64,000 bases of DNA, from the NCBI GenBank assembly GCA_004014935.1, contig CP025321.1, positions 2,108,001 to 2,172,000 on the forward strand. Reading direction: 5' to 3'. The position numbers and the translations under genes were made by a program. Shown piece by piece: positions 39,897 through 50,205 of the stretch (position 1 is its first letter; each line of letters begins with the position of its first letter). Source of the DNA: Saccharomycopsis malanga. Taxonomy: Eukaryota; Ascomycota; Saccharomycetes; Ascoideales; Saccharomycopsidaceae. Under the pieces are notes generated by a model. The model was not told the origin of the DNA, did no database searches, and saw nothing but the letters and a program-made list of their open reading frames with translations.

Positions 39897-41080
39897 TGCC
39901 TAATATGCAATGCCTTCCTATAGCCAAGTGGCCAAGTTGGTTAGGACATGCGCCACGAATAACAGTGCATAATAGTGCATAATAGTGCAGAATAGTGCAG
40001 AAAACAAGTGTGGCGTTCCTCACTTGGGGTTTTGGTACTCGATTCGCGCTGTTGACGTTTTGGAGTAATCATCAAACGTTTTACTAAATTAAATCAGTGA
40101 TATCCAGGTTATTTTGATTTAAAAAACATATCCCAGCATTTTAAATTTTTTTCGTATATTAGTGTACTGCTTTTGATAAAAAATGTCAGATTTTGGAATA
40201 AATATTTGATATAACGAAAATTTGTCAAATTTGAAAAAAAGTTGATTCTTTCAGGTCATATTTTAGAGCCTTTACAGCAATCCAAACCATATAAAAATTA
40301 CATTTCTATACTCTTTAAACCCTAGAGTTTTATACCATTTACGTTTTTCTGAGACTTGGTTTTTATAGATTGTTTAATAGTGAAAAAGTATTAATTTGTT
40401 AAAAATAACACATAATAAGCTAAAAATTGTAACTTTTATCCCTCAGAAAGACTTCTTTCATCTCTTGTCATTATTCCATATTTTTTAATTGCTTTTAGTT
40501 TAATTTGTGTTTCGTCCAGGATTTGACTGAGCTTTTATCCCAAAGAAACGTGTATCTCAAGAGCTAAAAAAATGTATTTTTTATTATAGGTTCTCAGCTG
40601 AAACTATACTCGACAACAAACTTTGTATAATGTTAAACTCTCATATTGCAACATCCGCTATACTTTGGTTATTTTATAGGGCTTGGTATAGCATAATGCG
40701 TTTATTAATAAGCTTTATACCTCTGTTCATGGGAGTCCGTTTTGAAAAAAGTTTCATTCCTCTTCAAGTAAAAATGCAAATGGTTTAATGTTAATTTGAG
40801 TTAAATTTTTTGTTTCTTCGCTGCTCTAGTTTCTAACTTGTTTTACAACCTTCTTATGGAAGTTGTATATTGGCTACAAATTGGTGATAAACTTTGGCTG
40901 TTCTTTTTGCCAAATATTGAAAGGCAAGTTTTAGATTTAATACAACGGTATGCTAATTGTATTAAAAGAATATTATTGTTCAAAGCCTAAATTAAGATTG
41001 AAGCAAAGAATCACAATTTTTAGATTATTCTTCTTCATACAACTGGTTTATAGTTGTACATTATTCAAATTCGTTGAAAT
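39897..41080 (+). mobile_element. Long non-coding repeat element LE3
   Basis: About 1.2 kb, the only plus-strand copy. ATGCCTAATATGCAATGCC is the start. TGGCCAAGTTGGTTAGGAC at 39928-39946 is the A-box-like motif, four AGTGCA units follow (39967-40000), and GGTACTCGATTCGCGC at 40035-40050 is the B-box-like motif. The body matches LE1 throughout, including GTATCTCAAGAGCTAAAAAA and GGGCTTGGTATAGCATAATG. The terminal TACTAGGCTTGA module is not recognisable. It is more diverged than LE1 and LE2. Confidence 0.86.
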
Positions 41081-41638
41081 GTTTCTTTTTAAAGTTGAAC
41101 TAATTTTATTTCAAAAAGTACCTACAGTAGAATTGGGTAGTGTATGACATTCAGTAGGTATCGATGCCTTAGGGCCTACAAAATTACGAAAAAAAAAAGA
41201 TATTGTCATTTTCTTTCCAAAATTTTTTTTATTATATTTTTGATTAATTATTAAAGAATTATACATTTTTTATACGATTATTTAAACAGTTTTCATACAT
41301 TTTTATACAATTATTTAAATAATTATATAGCTTTCATACATTTTTCATACAAGTATTATCAAATATAATACAGTGTTCTTTTCATACATTTTTCTTACAA
41401 TAATTGTCTAATATTATACATTGTTCCTTCTTATTTTATATCAACCAACTTGCACCTGACTGCAATACATTCTTACAAAAATCCATGTGAACACTGAGGA
41501 CAAGTTGTTTATTTTGAAAGGACTATTTAAAAAATTGAAGGCGTCTAATAAGACAGTATGGAAGGTGACAAAAAAGTATAAGAAAAAAAAAATAGAAATG
41601 GAAATTACAATAAGTATACATAGTATAACTAACATCTA
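41081..41638. other. Intergenic, AT-rich, repeated ATACATTTTT motif
   Basis: Several imperfect copies of TTATTTAAnnATTTTCATACA occur at about 41260-41430. No gene is recognised. It may be the 3' flank/terminator region of THO1. Confidence 0.45.
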
Positions 41639-42253
41639 CTAACGTCTACGGTTAAACTTTTTGTTTTTATTGCCTCTGTGGCCACGACGGAAATTGTCCT
41701 TTGATACTCTGAAGTCTTTGGAGCCCAAACTGACGTTTCCACTAGTCAATCCTATTTCTTTGGCCAATGCGGTTCCTGGAGCAACGCCAAACTTCTGAGC
41801 TCTGGCAAGATCTTTCTCCGCAGCTTTCTGGGCTTCTTCATCATTAAACTTCTTGGCACGAGCTATTTTTTTCTGAAGCAACTCAATGGCAGCTGCTTTG
41901 ATTTCTTCTGGCGACATTTCTTTTGGTTTTTCTTCCTCCTTTTTGGTAAGCTCTTCAGACTTGGTTTCTTCAGGTTGAATGACAGTCAAGTCGCCCTTGA
42001 CCTCCGCTTCCTTTACCGGAGGAACAGGCTCCTCAGCAACAGCAGCAGCAGCAGCAGCATCGCTTGGTGCAGAATCTGCTTTTGGTGCAGTGTCAATTTC
42101 AGAAACTGTTTCTGTTGGAGTTGCCTCTGAGGCAGGAGAATCAGTAGCCTCAAGACGAGCAACGAGCTCGCTTTTCACACCTGACGTGGAAAGGCCTTTA
42201 ACCTTGAGCAACTCTTTCAATTGAGCTACTGTATAAGTTGAATAAGCAGCCAT
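41639..42253 (-). CDS. THO1: SAP-domain mRNP protein Tho1
   Basis: RNA-binding protein that joins nascent mRNPs and is linked to export; the metazoan relative is SARNP/CIP29. 204 residues: an N-terminal SAP domain (YTVAQLKELLKVKGLSTSGVKSELVARL), an Ala/Glu/Pro-rich middle, then ELLQKKIARAKKFNDEEAQKAAEKDLARAQKFG with the repeated RA(K/Q)KF motif, and a basic Arg/Lys/Asn-rich tail (RRGHRGNKNKKFNRRR). ATG at 42253. Divergent from DBF2. Confidence 0.93.
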   Translation of the reverse strand: MAAYSTYTVAQLKELLKVKGLSTSGVKSELVARLEATDSPASEATPTETVSEIDTAPKADSAPSDAAAAAAVAEEPVPPVKEAEVKGDLTVIQPEETKSEELTKKEEEKPKEMSPEEIKAAAIELLQKKIARAKKFNDEEAQKAAEKDLARAQKFGVAPGTALAKEIGLTSGNVSLGSKDFRVSKDNFRRGHRGNKNKKFNRRR

Positions 42254-42853
42254 TATTGAATATATAACAGTTGCGATTGGCGTCTAATGATTTACTGAAA
42301 TTTCGTGCAGCAGAATGGTCTGTATCACTAATAATACAAGCTGCAGCTACCAATTGAAAAAAAGAAAAAAAAAAGCAAACAAGACTGATCCGTAAGCTAT
42401 CTAAATTAACAAAGAAAATTACCAATTTTGTCAGAAAATAGCGTTGTTATTGTAAATTCTTGTGAACCGGTCACTTTTCATATACTCTCTCACGCACTCT
42501 CAAGTTGTTGATGTTGGCCAGTTTTCACGCCTCGCAATCTCATCAGGTGACATGTAGGATTATGCAGGTATAAGTGACAGTATGCACTGACGGTGTGACA
42601 CACACGCAAACGCACATAATCCCGCAGGGATCTTTTTTTGGCAAAATGTAAACATGAGTATTTTGGTTTTTCCGCATTTGGCAGAGTGCTACACACAAAT
42701 GTCATCGAGGTTTATAATCTTCTGAATGTCTTGATTTCAGGCTTTTACAATGCACAAGTGTTTCAATAAAGTAGATCCTTTATCCTTAGAAAGCGTGCTC
42801 AATACCCGATCTGATTTCTTTTTTGGTTTAGCAAAACAGCAGAGCAACTAAAC
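42254..42853. promoter_or_regulatory. Divergent promoter THO1/DBF2
   Basis: 600 bases shared by divergent genes. It has a poly-A run at 42357-42376 and CACACACGCAAACGCAC on the plus strand near 42600. No gene or repeat. Confidence 0.5.
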
Positions 42854-44578
42854 ATGAACTTTTTTGGAGCCAGATCAAAGGCTGCTGGGGTTGACGATCT
42901 AACCAATGGACTACAGTCTATTCAAGTTGACTACAATGAGCAGGACCGTCTTAGTCAGTTTTTGCCGACTAATGGCTTCAGAATGAACTATTCGGACAAA
43001 GACAAGGAAAACTCCTCTCCAATACCTTCTCCTACCAAGTCTATTCAATATGGAGTGGGTTCCAAGAGCACTGGTATTTCCAACTCTTCTCCAGTGGCAT
43101 CTTCTCCAACCAGAGCCTTGGGAAAAGATTTTTATCAAAAGGCCAATTCGCAGAAGACCAAACGATTGGTTAATGTGTGCCAGATGTACTTCTTGGATTA
43201 CTATTGTGACATGTTTGATTATGTCATTTCCAGAAGACAACGGTTAAACCAACTCAGAGAGAACATTTCCAAAAGCGAAAATGGCGCTGCAGAGCAGCAA
43301 ACTCTTTATCACAGCCATTTGGCACAAGAAAGACGATTGCTTAGACAACGTAGACTCAAACCGAAGCATAAAGATTTTGAGATGATCACCCAGGTTGGAC
43401 AGGGTGGATATGGCCAGGTTTATTTGGCAAAGAAAAAAGATACCAAGGAAATTGTTGCATTGAAAGTGCTTAGCAAAAGATTGCTCATGAAATTGGACGA
43501 AACTAGACATGTATTGACAGAAAGAGATATCTTGACCAATACTAGATCTGAATGGTTGGTCAAGCTTTTCTATGCTTTCCAAGATAGCGACAATGTATTC
43601 TTGGCCATGGAGTTTGTCCCAGGAGGCGACTACAGAACCTTGTTGAACAACACCGGCGTGTTGATTCCTCCTCATGCTAGATTCTATATCAGCGAAATGT
43701 TCATGTCAGTCAACGCCTTGCACCAGTTGGGCTACACCCACAGAGACTTGAAGCCTGAGAACTTTTTGATTGATGCCAAGGGCCATATCAAGTTGACTGA
43801 TTTTGGCTTGGCTGCAGGATCTGTTTCCACCGACAGAATCGAAAGCATGAAGTCACGATTAGCAGCGGTGCAGGATTTGGATTATAGTGTGCCTACAGGC
43901 TCGGTGAAAGAAAGACAGAAGATGTACAGATCGTTGAGAGCTAAGGACATTCATCTTGCCAACTCTATTGTCGGATCTCCAGACTATATGGCTTTGGAAG
44001 TCTTGGAAGGCAGATCTTACGACTATACCATTGATTATTGGTCATTGGGATGTATGCTTTTTGAAACATTGGTAGGCTATCCTCCTTTTGCCGGCTCTTC
44101 TCCTGAAGATACCTACACCAATTTAAGAAGATGGAAAGAGGCCTTGAGAAGACCAAGATACGAGGATGGAAGATATGTGTTTTCAGACAGAACATGGCAA
44201 TTGCTCACCAAGTTGATTGCTGCACCAAAAGACAGAATCAGAACATTCAAACAAGTCATGTCTGCGCCTTACTTTGCCGAAGTGGACTGGGACAACTTAC
44301 GCTCCAGAGTACCGCCATTCACCCCACAGCTAGATGACGAGGAGGACGCTGGTTACTTTGACGACTTCAGTAACGACGAAGATATGGCAAAATACAAAGA
44401 AGTCATGGCCAAAAGAGACGCAATCGAAAGAATGGGTGATAAAAATATTGATAATAGATACTTTATCGGATTTACATTTAAACATTCTGGCTCCAAGTTT
44501 GTTCCTAACAGTAACAACGATCCATTTGGTCATGCCAACAATAACAATGACGGCGATCCTTTCACCACCTGGTACTAA
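42854..44578 (+). CDS. DBF2: Mitotic exit network NDR/LATS kinase Dbf2
   Basis: AGC-family kinase of the mitotic exit network, acting with Mob1 at the bud neck and spindle poles. 574 residues. The N-terminal regulatory domain has VCQMYFLDYYCDMFDYVISRRQR, the Mob1-binding region typical of Dbf2 rather than Cbk1. The kinase has [29 protein letters not shown] and DFGLA. The activation segment is SIVGSPDYMALEVL and the hydrophobic motif is RYFIGFTFKH. A long insertion between DFG and the activation segment is a family trait. ATG at 42854. Confidence 0.95.
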   Translation: MNFFGARSKAAGVDDLTNGLQSIQVDYNEQDRLSQFLPTNGFRMNYSDKDKENSSPIPSPTKSIQYGVGSKSTGISNSSPVASSPTRALGKDFYQKANSQKTKRLVNVCQMYFLDYYCDMFDYVISRRQRLNQLRENISKSENGAAEQQTLYHSHLAQERRLLRQRRLKPKHKDFEMITQVGQGGYGQVYLAKKKDTKEIVALKVLSKRLLMKLDETRHVLTERDILTNTRSEWLVKLFYAFQDSDNVFLAMEFVPGGDYRTLLNNTGVLIPPHARFYISEMFMSVNALHQLGYTHRDLKPENFLIDAKGHIKLTDFGLAAGSVSTDRIESMKSRLAAVQDLDYSVPTGSVKERQKMYRSLRAKDIHLANSIVGSPDYMALEVLEGRSYDYTIDYWSLGCMLFETLVGYPPFAGSSPEDTYTNLRRWKEALRRPRYEDGRYVFSDRTWQLLTKLIAAPKDRIRTFKQVMSAPYFAEVDWDNLRSRVPPFTPQLDDEEDAGYFDDFSNDEDMAKYKEVMAKRDAIERMGDKNIDNRYFIGFTFKHSGSKFVPNSNNDPFGHANNNNDGDPFTTWY

Positions 44579-44807
44579 GTTACTATCTCTTTCTTTAAAG
44601 TTTTCTTTCTTCACTGTCTTTTTTTTTCTTATTTGTTTTTTTTATTTGTTTTCTTCTTGGTTTTTAATTCTGTTTAATCTTTATTTTTCCCTTTGGTTCT
44701 GCTTTTCTGTTTTAGACTCTGGTTTGTTGTTCAGCCCACTATATCTTGATGAATTTCATACAAAAAATAAAATACAATGTCAATTGTGTGCTGTATATTT
44801 ACATGTA

Positions 44808-44918
44808 AGCCACTGGGCCGGATGGCCTAATGGTTAGTGCTCTAGAAGAAGAGAGACAGACCTAACAGGAACATGGGTTTGATTCCCAACACTTAGTACG
44901 GGGCTAAGATATTATCAT
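44808..44918 (+). mobile_element. SINE copy with head joined to tail
   Basis: GCCACTGGGCCGGATGGCCT, GACCTAACAGGAACATGGG and GGTTTGATTCCCAACAC (B box) are followed almost directly by AGTACGGGGCTAAGATATTA, the 3' module. About 190 bases of body are missing. This is a model for how the units of the 757-1100 array could arise. Confidence 0.82.
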
Positions 44919-45120
44919 TAGTCACATGTACAGCCTTGATTATGACTATAAAATCTTTTCATGTTTGATGACACCATCACTACAGCTTACAGCATTCAAT
45001 ACATAGTTCTAAAACACTACCAACTACTACCAAGTCTTGTTAAGTCTAGTAAAGACAACCCTATAGGCGCATGTATGTTGAGGCATCACGATGCACAATC
45101 GGCACCAGCCGCACATCGAC

Positions 45121-45166
45121 ACGCGTAAAGAAGAAGATTTTTGAAAAAGTCTTGCCATTTTCGCGT
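45121..45166 (+). promoter_or_regulatory. MCB elements upstream of SMC3
   Basis: ACGCGT at 45121-45126 is a perfect MluI cell-cycle box and TCGCGT at 45161-45166 is a close variant (ACGCGA reversed). They lie 175 and 130 bases before the SMC3 ATG. MBF-driven late-G1 expression is known for cohesin genes in yeast; function here is inferred. Confidence 0.7.
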
Positions 45167-45295
45167 CGCCTGTTCGCATAGTTAAGCATATCTTAGCATT
45201 GATTATATTTTATCCAGAAGTTTGCACTATTGTCAAGGAAAACAGGCAAGTGATTTGGGCTGGTTTACGGTGAGAAGCAAGCCATTTTATTCGAA

Positions 45296-48200
45296 ATGCA
45301 TATTAAGAAGATTGTAATTCAGGGGTTCAAGACCTACAAGGAGGCGACGGTGATAGATATCTTGTCGCCTAAGAACAATGTTGTTGTTGGGCGTAATGGG
45401 TCGGGAAAGTCGAATTTCTTTGCTGCTATCAGGTTTGTTCTTTCGGATGCATATACACAGATGAGTCGCGAAGAGCGGCGGGGATTGATACACGAGGGAT
45501 CAGGAACAGTGATGTCAGCGTATGTGGAAATTGTGTTTGACAATACGGACCGGAGGTTTCCCATAGACAAGGCAGAGGTAGTGGTGAGACGGACCATTGG
45601 GTTAAAAAAAGACGATTATTCTATCAATTCCAAGTCTGCCCAGAGGTCGGATGTGATGAATTTGCTAGAAAGTGCCGGGTTTTCTCGGTCCAATCCGTAT
45701 TATATAGTTCCGCAAGGCCGGATCACTGGGCTTACCAATGCCAAAGACTTTGAGAGGTTGCAGTTGTTGAAGGAAGTAGCAGGTGCACAGGTGTTTGAGC
45801 AGAAGTTGAAGCAGTCATTGAAGGAAATGGCAGTATCTAACAAGCAGCAAGAAAAGATCGATGAGATGCTCACATTTATCGAAGAGCGACTCAATGACTT
45901 GAGCACTGAAAAAGAAGAGTTGAAGCAGTTCCAAGAACTAGAACGGGACCGCAAGTTTTTGGAATACACGTTGTATGACCGGGAAATGAGTGAGATTGAT
46001 GAGCAGATCGAATCAATTGATGTAGAGCATTCTGAGGAGATTGACGAAAGTTCTGTATATCTTAATGATTTAGAGAAGAAAGAAGAAGCGACATTGCAAC
46101 TTGAGGAGGTTTTGGTGGAGTTGAAATCGAGATTGAATGTTTTGAAAGTAGATAAAACCCAGTCTGCCATTGATTTGAACGATTTGGTTCAAGAGTTGAC
46201 TAGACAGCAGGAAATTGTAAAAGATTTGCAAATGCAGTCGTCTATGAATCTCAAGGTGTCCAAATCTAAATATGACTTGTCGAAAGAGCTTGAAGCCGAC
46301 ATCAGTTCAAAGGAACAATTTGTTACTACTCAACAACCAATCTTGAAAGAATTAGAAGAAGCTGAGAATACGTTGAAGAAGGAGTTGAATGATCTCAATG
46401 ATAAGCAAAGAACATTATATGTGAAGGAGAACCGACAATCGCAGTTTGAGACTAAGAAACAAAGAGATGACTGGCTTAAAGATAATATACATCAAATGCA
46501 AGTCAAGATCGATGAAAAGAAAGGAGAGTTGGAAACAAACAAAGCAAATCAGCAGCAATTACAAGACAAAAATAAGGATTTGGACAAACAAATCAGCGAA
46601 TTGCAAGATGAAATCAATGGGGAACAAGCCAAAAAGATATCTAATGAATTATATACCAAAATCTCTCAAACAAAGAGCAGATATTCAGAGTTGATAGACG
46701 AACGGAAGCTGCTATGGAGAAACGAAGCTAGACAACGTATTCTCGTAGACTCATCGTTGGAAGAATTGAGAAAAGCAGACAGATATGTAGGAGAAACAAT
46801 GGACAGAGCCCAAAGCTCTGGGCTTGAGGCAGTTAAAAGAATCACAGAACGTTTGGGACTTGTTGGGGTTTACGGGCCTTTGGGAGAGTTGATTGAGGTC
46901 AATCCCAAGTACAAAACAGCAGCAGAAGTTATTGCAGGCAATGCTTTGTTCCATGTGGTGGTGGACAATGATAACACTGCGTCCACAGTGATGGAGGAAT
47001 TGGTTCGTGAAAAGTCTGGTAGAGTGACTTTCATACCGTTGAACAGAATTAATCCTAAAGATCAACAGTATCCTGATCGTACGGATTGTGTGCCTTTGAT
47101 CAAGAAAATCGCTTTTGATGACCAGTTTGCCCCTGCCGTCAAACAGGTTTATGGCAACGCTGTAGTTGCCATGTCATTGGACGTGGGAGCTTCACTTGCC
47201 CGCGAATATGGATTATCTGCTATTACTTTAGATGGTGACCGAGCAGACCGCAGAGGGGTTTTGACCGGTGGATACCGCGACCATAAACGTTCCAGAATAG
47301 ATTCCTTGGCCGTGCAACGTAGAAGAAAGCATGAATATGACGAAGGAAAGTCGATATTACATGAGTTGAAAAGACAGGTAGAAGCCATTGACCAACGGAT
47401 TACTGCTGCGAATTCCGAAATAGCTTCTTCTCAACGTAAATACGATGCTTTAATGTTATCAAAAGAGCCTTTGAAAATCAAATTGGCTGCCTTACAAAGC
47501 GAAAGAAGTAGAAACTCAAAAGAACTTGTTTCTTCCACTGCTCTTATAGATTCTCTTGAGAAAATCATAAACCAATACGAGAAACAAAACCTAAATTACA
47601 AACAAGAATTGGAGTCTGTGTTTCAAAAAGGATTAACCGCAGCAGAGATTAACATTTTGAATAATCTTCAATCGCAAATCAGCGAATGCGAAAATAGATT
47701 GAGCCAACAAATGGCAGCCCGTGCCGAAAAGGAATTGCAAATATCAGAGATTCAATCTGTTTTGCGGGAGAAACTATATCCGCAACGTGAACAATTACTG
47801 TTAACTGAAGACACTGAAAACGTTTTTGACAATGAATTGCACCAAGCTCAAGAGAAGTTGCACAACTTGGAAAACTCTGTAAAAGAGTTATCGTCCAAAG
47901 TAGAACAAACTAGTAAAGAGCTTGACGAGGTCACTAAGGAAGTTGAACAAAAGGAAAAACTACAAGCAAAACTTTCTGATAACAAACGGTCACTTTCAAA
48001 GAAATTGTCAAGTTTCCAGAAAACAGCAGAACGGAAGATATCAAAGAAATCGCTATTGGTCAACCGTCGGGACGACGTCCAGAGAAAAATCAGAGAATTG
48101 GGGGTATTGCCAGAAATTGCTTTCACCAAATATACTGACTTGGACTCTGAAACATTGCTACGAAACTTGAACGCTGTCAACAAGAATCTAACAAAATATA

Positions 48201-48940
48201 GTCATATCAACCGTAAGGCTCTAGAGCAATACTTGAATTTCTCAAAACAACGTGACGAATTAATGGAAAGACGTAAAGAGTCCGACAAGTCCAGAGCATC
48301 AATCGAAAACTTGATACAGGTCTTGGAACGCCGTAAATCTAATGCAATTAACCGAACCTTCGCACAACTTTCCGAGGAGTTTAGCAAAATCTTTGAAAAG
48401 CTTGTTCCTGCTGGTGTGGGCAAGTTGGTCATGCAAAAGAAACTGTCTTCCGGCAAAGAAAGCATTTCGTTAACTCAACAGATCCGTACTGATGAAGATG
48501 GAGACGATATCATTATAAGTTCTGACGAAGAAGAAGACCAAGGTGACAATAATATCGACAATTATAGCGGAGTATCTATTTCTGTTTCATTCAACTCTAA
48601 ATCGGACGAACAACAACGTATTGAGCAGCTTTCAGGAGGCCAGAAATCATTATGTGCAATCGCACTAATCTTGGCTATCCAGAAATGCGATCCTGCTCCT
48701 TTCTATCTATTTGATGAAATCGATGCCAATTTGGATACACAGTATCGTACGGCTGTTGCGTCTCTTATTGAGGAATTGTCTCTGAATGCCCAGTTTATCT
48801 GCACTACTTTCAGACCAGAACTTTTACAGGTCGCAGACAAATACTATGGGATCATGTACAGTAATAAGATCTCCAAAGTTACGGAAATCACAAAAGACGA
48901 AGCAATGACTTTTATTGAGGGCCAACAGCAGAGGCCATGA
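45296..48940 (+). CDS. SMC3: Cohesin subunit Smc3
   Basis: ATPase subunit of the cohesin ring, with Smc1, Mcd1/Scc1 and Irr1/Scc3, in the nucleus. 1214 residues. Walker A is GRNGSGKS (33-40). Two long coiled-coil arms flank a hinge (GVYGPLGELIEVNPKYKTAAEVIAGNALFHVVV). The ABC signature LSGGQKSL and Walker B FYLFDEIDANLD come near the end, followed by FICTTFRPELL. The N-terminal MHIKKIVIQGFKTYKE is Smc3-specific. The two Lys acetylated by Eco1 would lie in the DAYTQMSREERRGLIHEGSG region. There (S. cerevisiae K112, K113) these positions appear not to be KK as judged by eye; alignment is needed. CTG in LSLNAQFICTT fits Ser better. Confidence 0.96.
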   Translation: MHIKKIVIQGFKTYKEATVIDILSPKNNVVVGRNGSGKSNFFAAIRFVLSDAYTQMSREERRGLIHEGSGTVMSAYVEIVFDNTDRRFPIDKAEVVVRRTIGLKKDDYSINSKSAQRSDVMNLLESAGFSRSNPYYIVPQGRITGLTNAKDFERLQLLKEVAGAQVFEQKLKQSLKEMAVSNKQQEKIDEMLTFIEERLNDLSTEKEELKQFQELERDRKFLEYTLYDREMSEIDEQIESIDVEHSEEIDESSVYLNDLEKKEEATLQLEEVLVELKSRLNVLKVDKTQSAIDLNDLVQELTRQQEIVKDLQMQSSMNLKVSKSKYDLSKELEADISSKEQFVTTQQPILKELEEAENTLKKELNDLNDKQRTLYVKENRQSQFETKKQRDDWLKDNIHQMQVKIDEKKGELETNKANQQQLQDKNKDLDKQISELQDEINGEQAKKISNELYTKISQTKSRYSELIDERKLLWRNEARQRILVDSSLEELRKADRYVGETMDRAQSSGLEAVKRITERLGLVGVYGPLGELIEVNPKYKTAAEVIAGNALFHVVVDNDNTASTVMEELVREKSGRVTFIPLNRINPKDQQYPDRTDCVPLIKKIAFDDQFAPAVKQVYGNAVVAMSLDVGASLAREYGLSAITLDGDRADRRGVLTGGYRDHKRSRIDSLAVQRRRKHEYDEGKSILHELKRQVEAIDQRITAANSEIASSQRKYDALMLSKEPLKIKLAALQSERSRNSKELVSSTALIDSLEKIINQYEKQNLNYKQELESVFQKGLTAAEINILNNLQSQISECENRLSQQMAARAEKELQISEIQSVLREKLYPQREQLLLTEDTENVFDNELHQAQEKLHNLENSVKELSSKVEQTSKELDEVTKEVEQKEKLQAKLSDNKRSLSKKLSSFQKTAERKISKKSLLVNRRDDVQRKIRELGVLPEIAFTKYTDLDSETLLRNLNAVNKNLTKYSHINRKALEQYLNFSKQRDELMERRKESDKSRASIENLIQVLERRKSNAINRTFAQLSEEFSKIFEKLVPAGVGKLVMQKKLSSGKESISLTQQIRTDEDGDDIIISSDEEEDQGDNNIDNYSGVSISVSFNSKSDEQQRIEQLSGGQKSLCAIALILAIQKCDPAPFYLFDEIDANLDTQYRTAVASLIEELSLNAQFICTTFRPELLQVADKYYGIMYSNKISKVTEITKDEAMTFIEGQQQRP

Positions 48941-49168
48941 TAGGCGAAAACCCACCAAAAATTGGTTTTTATCTAATGACAATAAATAGTACTTGTGTTT
49001 GTTTATTTGTTTTGCTAATATACACGGTTTGCTGGCAGATCAGTTGTAAGTCAAGATAACTACAGACCAACCTTGTGAATGTAACAATGTATCGATAACC
49101 ACTTGATATTATAGCTATTAATAATCTTAATACATGTAACAATCTTACAAAATTTCTAATATATTGCT

Positions 49169-49534
49169 TTAGAACCCTCTTCCTCTAGGTCTGCCGCCTC
49201 TGGCTCTACCTCCACGACCGCCTCTGCCACTAGGCTTTTCTACTCCCCCATGTGCTGGCTTCTTCTTAGCTTTAGCCTTTGGCGTCTCGTCAATAAGCAA
49301 CGTGTCCAAATTGAGCGAGTCCGGAAGTATAATTAACCTTATATTGCTGCCTCTGACGTTAATAAAGTCCAACACCTGTGGATCGCGATCCTTCACTGTC
49401 ATTTTGACGTTTTTAAGCGAAATGTTCATCGACGGTGATACATTCAAAATGGATCCACTTATTATTGTTCCATTCTTTAGCTCTACTTGAACAGATTCAA
49501 GTGAAAGTTTCATTAAAAATCTTGTCAATTTCAT
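49169..49534 (-). CDS. SMD1: Core spliceosomal Sm protein SmD1
   Basis: 121 residues from ATG at 49534 ([20 protein letters not shown]). The upstream in-frame extension starts with GTG and is not used. Both Sm motifs are present: [21 protein letters not shown] (Sm1) and [15 protein letters not shown] (Sm2). The C-terminus is the [18 protein letters not shown] tail typical of SmD1, arginine-methylated in animals. Confidence 0.95.
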   Translation of the reverse strand: MKLTRFLMKLSLESVQVELKNGTIISGSILNVSPSMNISLKNVKMTVKDRDPQVLDFINVRGSNIRLIILPDSLNLDTLLIDETPKAKAKKKPAHGGVEKPSGRGGRGGRARGGRPRGRGF

Positions 49535-50205
49535 AGCGTCGTATCTACTCGTAAATAATCGTAAATTACTCGTTCCAAAACCAGTCTGCTTCTTAAATGC
49601 CACAGTTGATCAAAATAATAAAAAAGTTCTCTACTAATAACACAACAAATACCAATATTATTACCTGCTTTGACTTTTCCTGTTCAATCATAAACATAAA
49701 ATTGGCTATTTTCAATTTTTTTCCATTCATGCACAAACATGTAGCAGTATGCATGTGCCTCAACATTGATGCGTGAGAGTGCAGGGCTTGTAAACAGAGC
49801 TGTTGGATAAGGATATACTAGGCAAAATTGGTGTATCAAATATATTGAAACAGTATGAGCAACTAAAAATATTAGAAAGGTGTGTGTAGCCTACCAGAAT
49901 TTACAATGTTCATCATAACCAAAGGACGTGCTATGTGTATATTGTAGAGGCACTGTTGTGTGTATTTATGTACAGATGGGACTTTTCAAAGTAAAATAGC
50001 AGCAGTGTATCGTTTGTCTAATTATGGTACAAGCAATAAGATCTGAAGTTTTCTAGCGATGGTGGATTGGCAAGAGTAGCAAATTTTGGGATAACCTAAC
50101 GTATATATTAATACATAGTAAGCTGCATTTTCTTTATTACTTGGTCCATAGGAGGAATGCAAAAAAACATGAGTCATAAAAGGTAATTGGATGCAACTGA
50201 GCTGG
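49535..50205. other. Intergenic between SMD1 and COQ1
   Basis: No gene or repeat recognised; contains GCACAAACATG/GTATGCATGTG-type motifs near 49735. Confidence 0.45.

Noticed and set aside
45470-45530. Loss of the Smc3 acetyl-lysine pair
   Set aside because: Judged by eye only; alignment needed before calling it a real change, so not listed as a finding.
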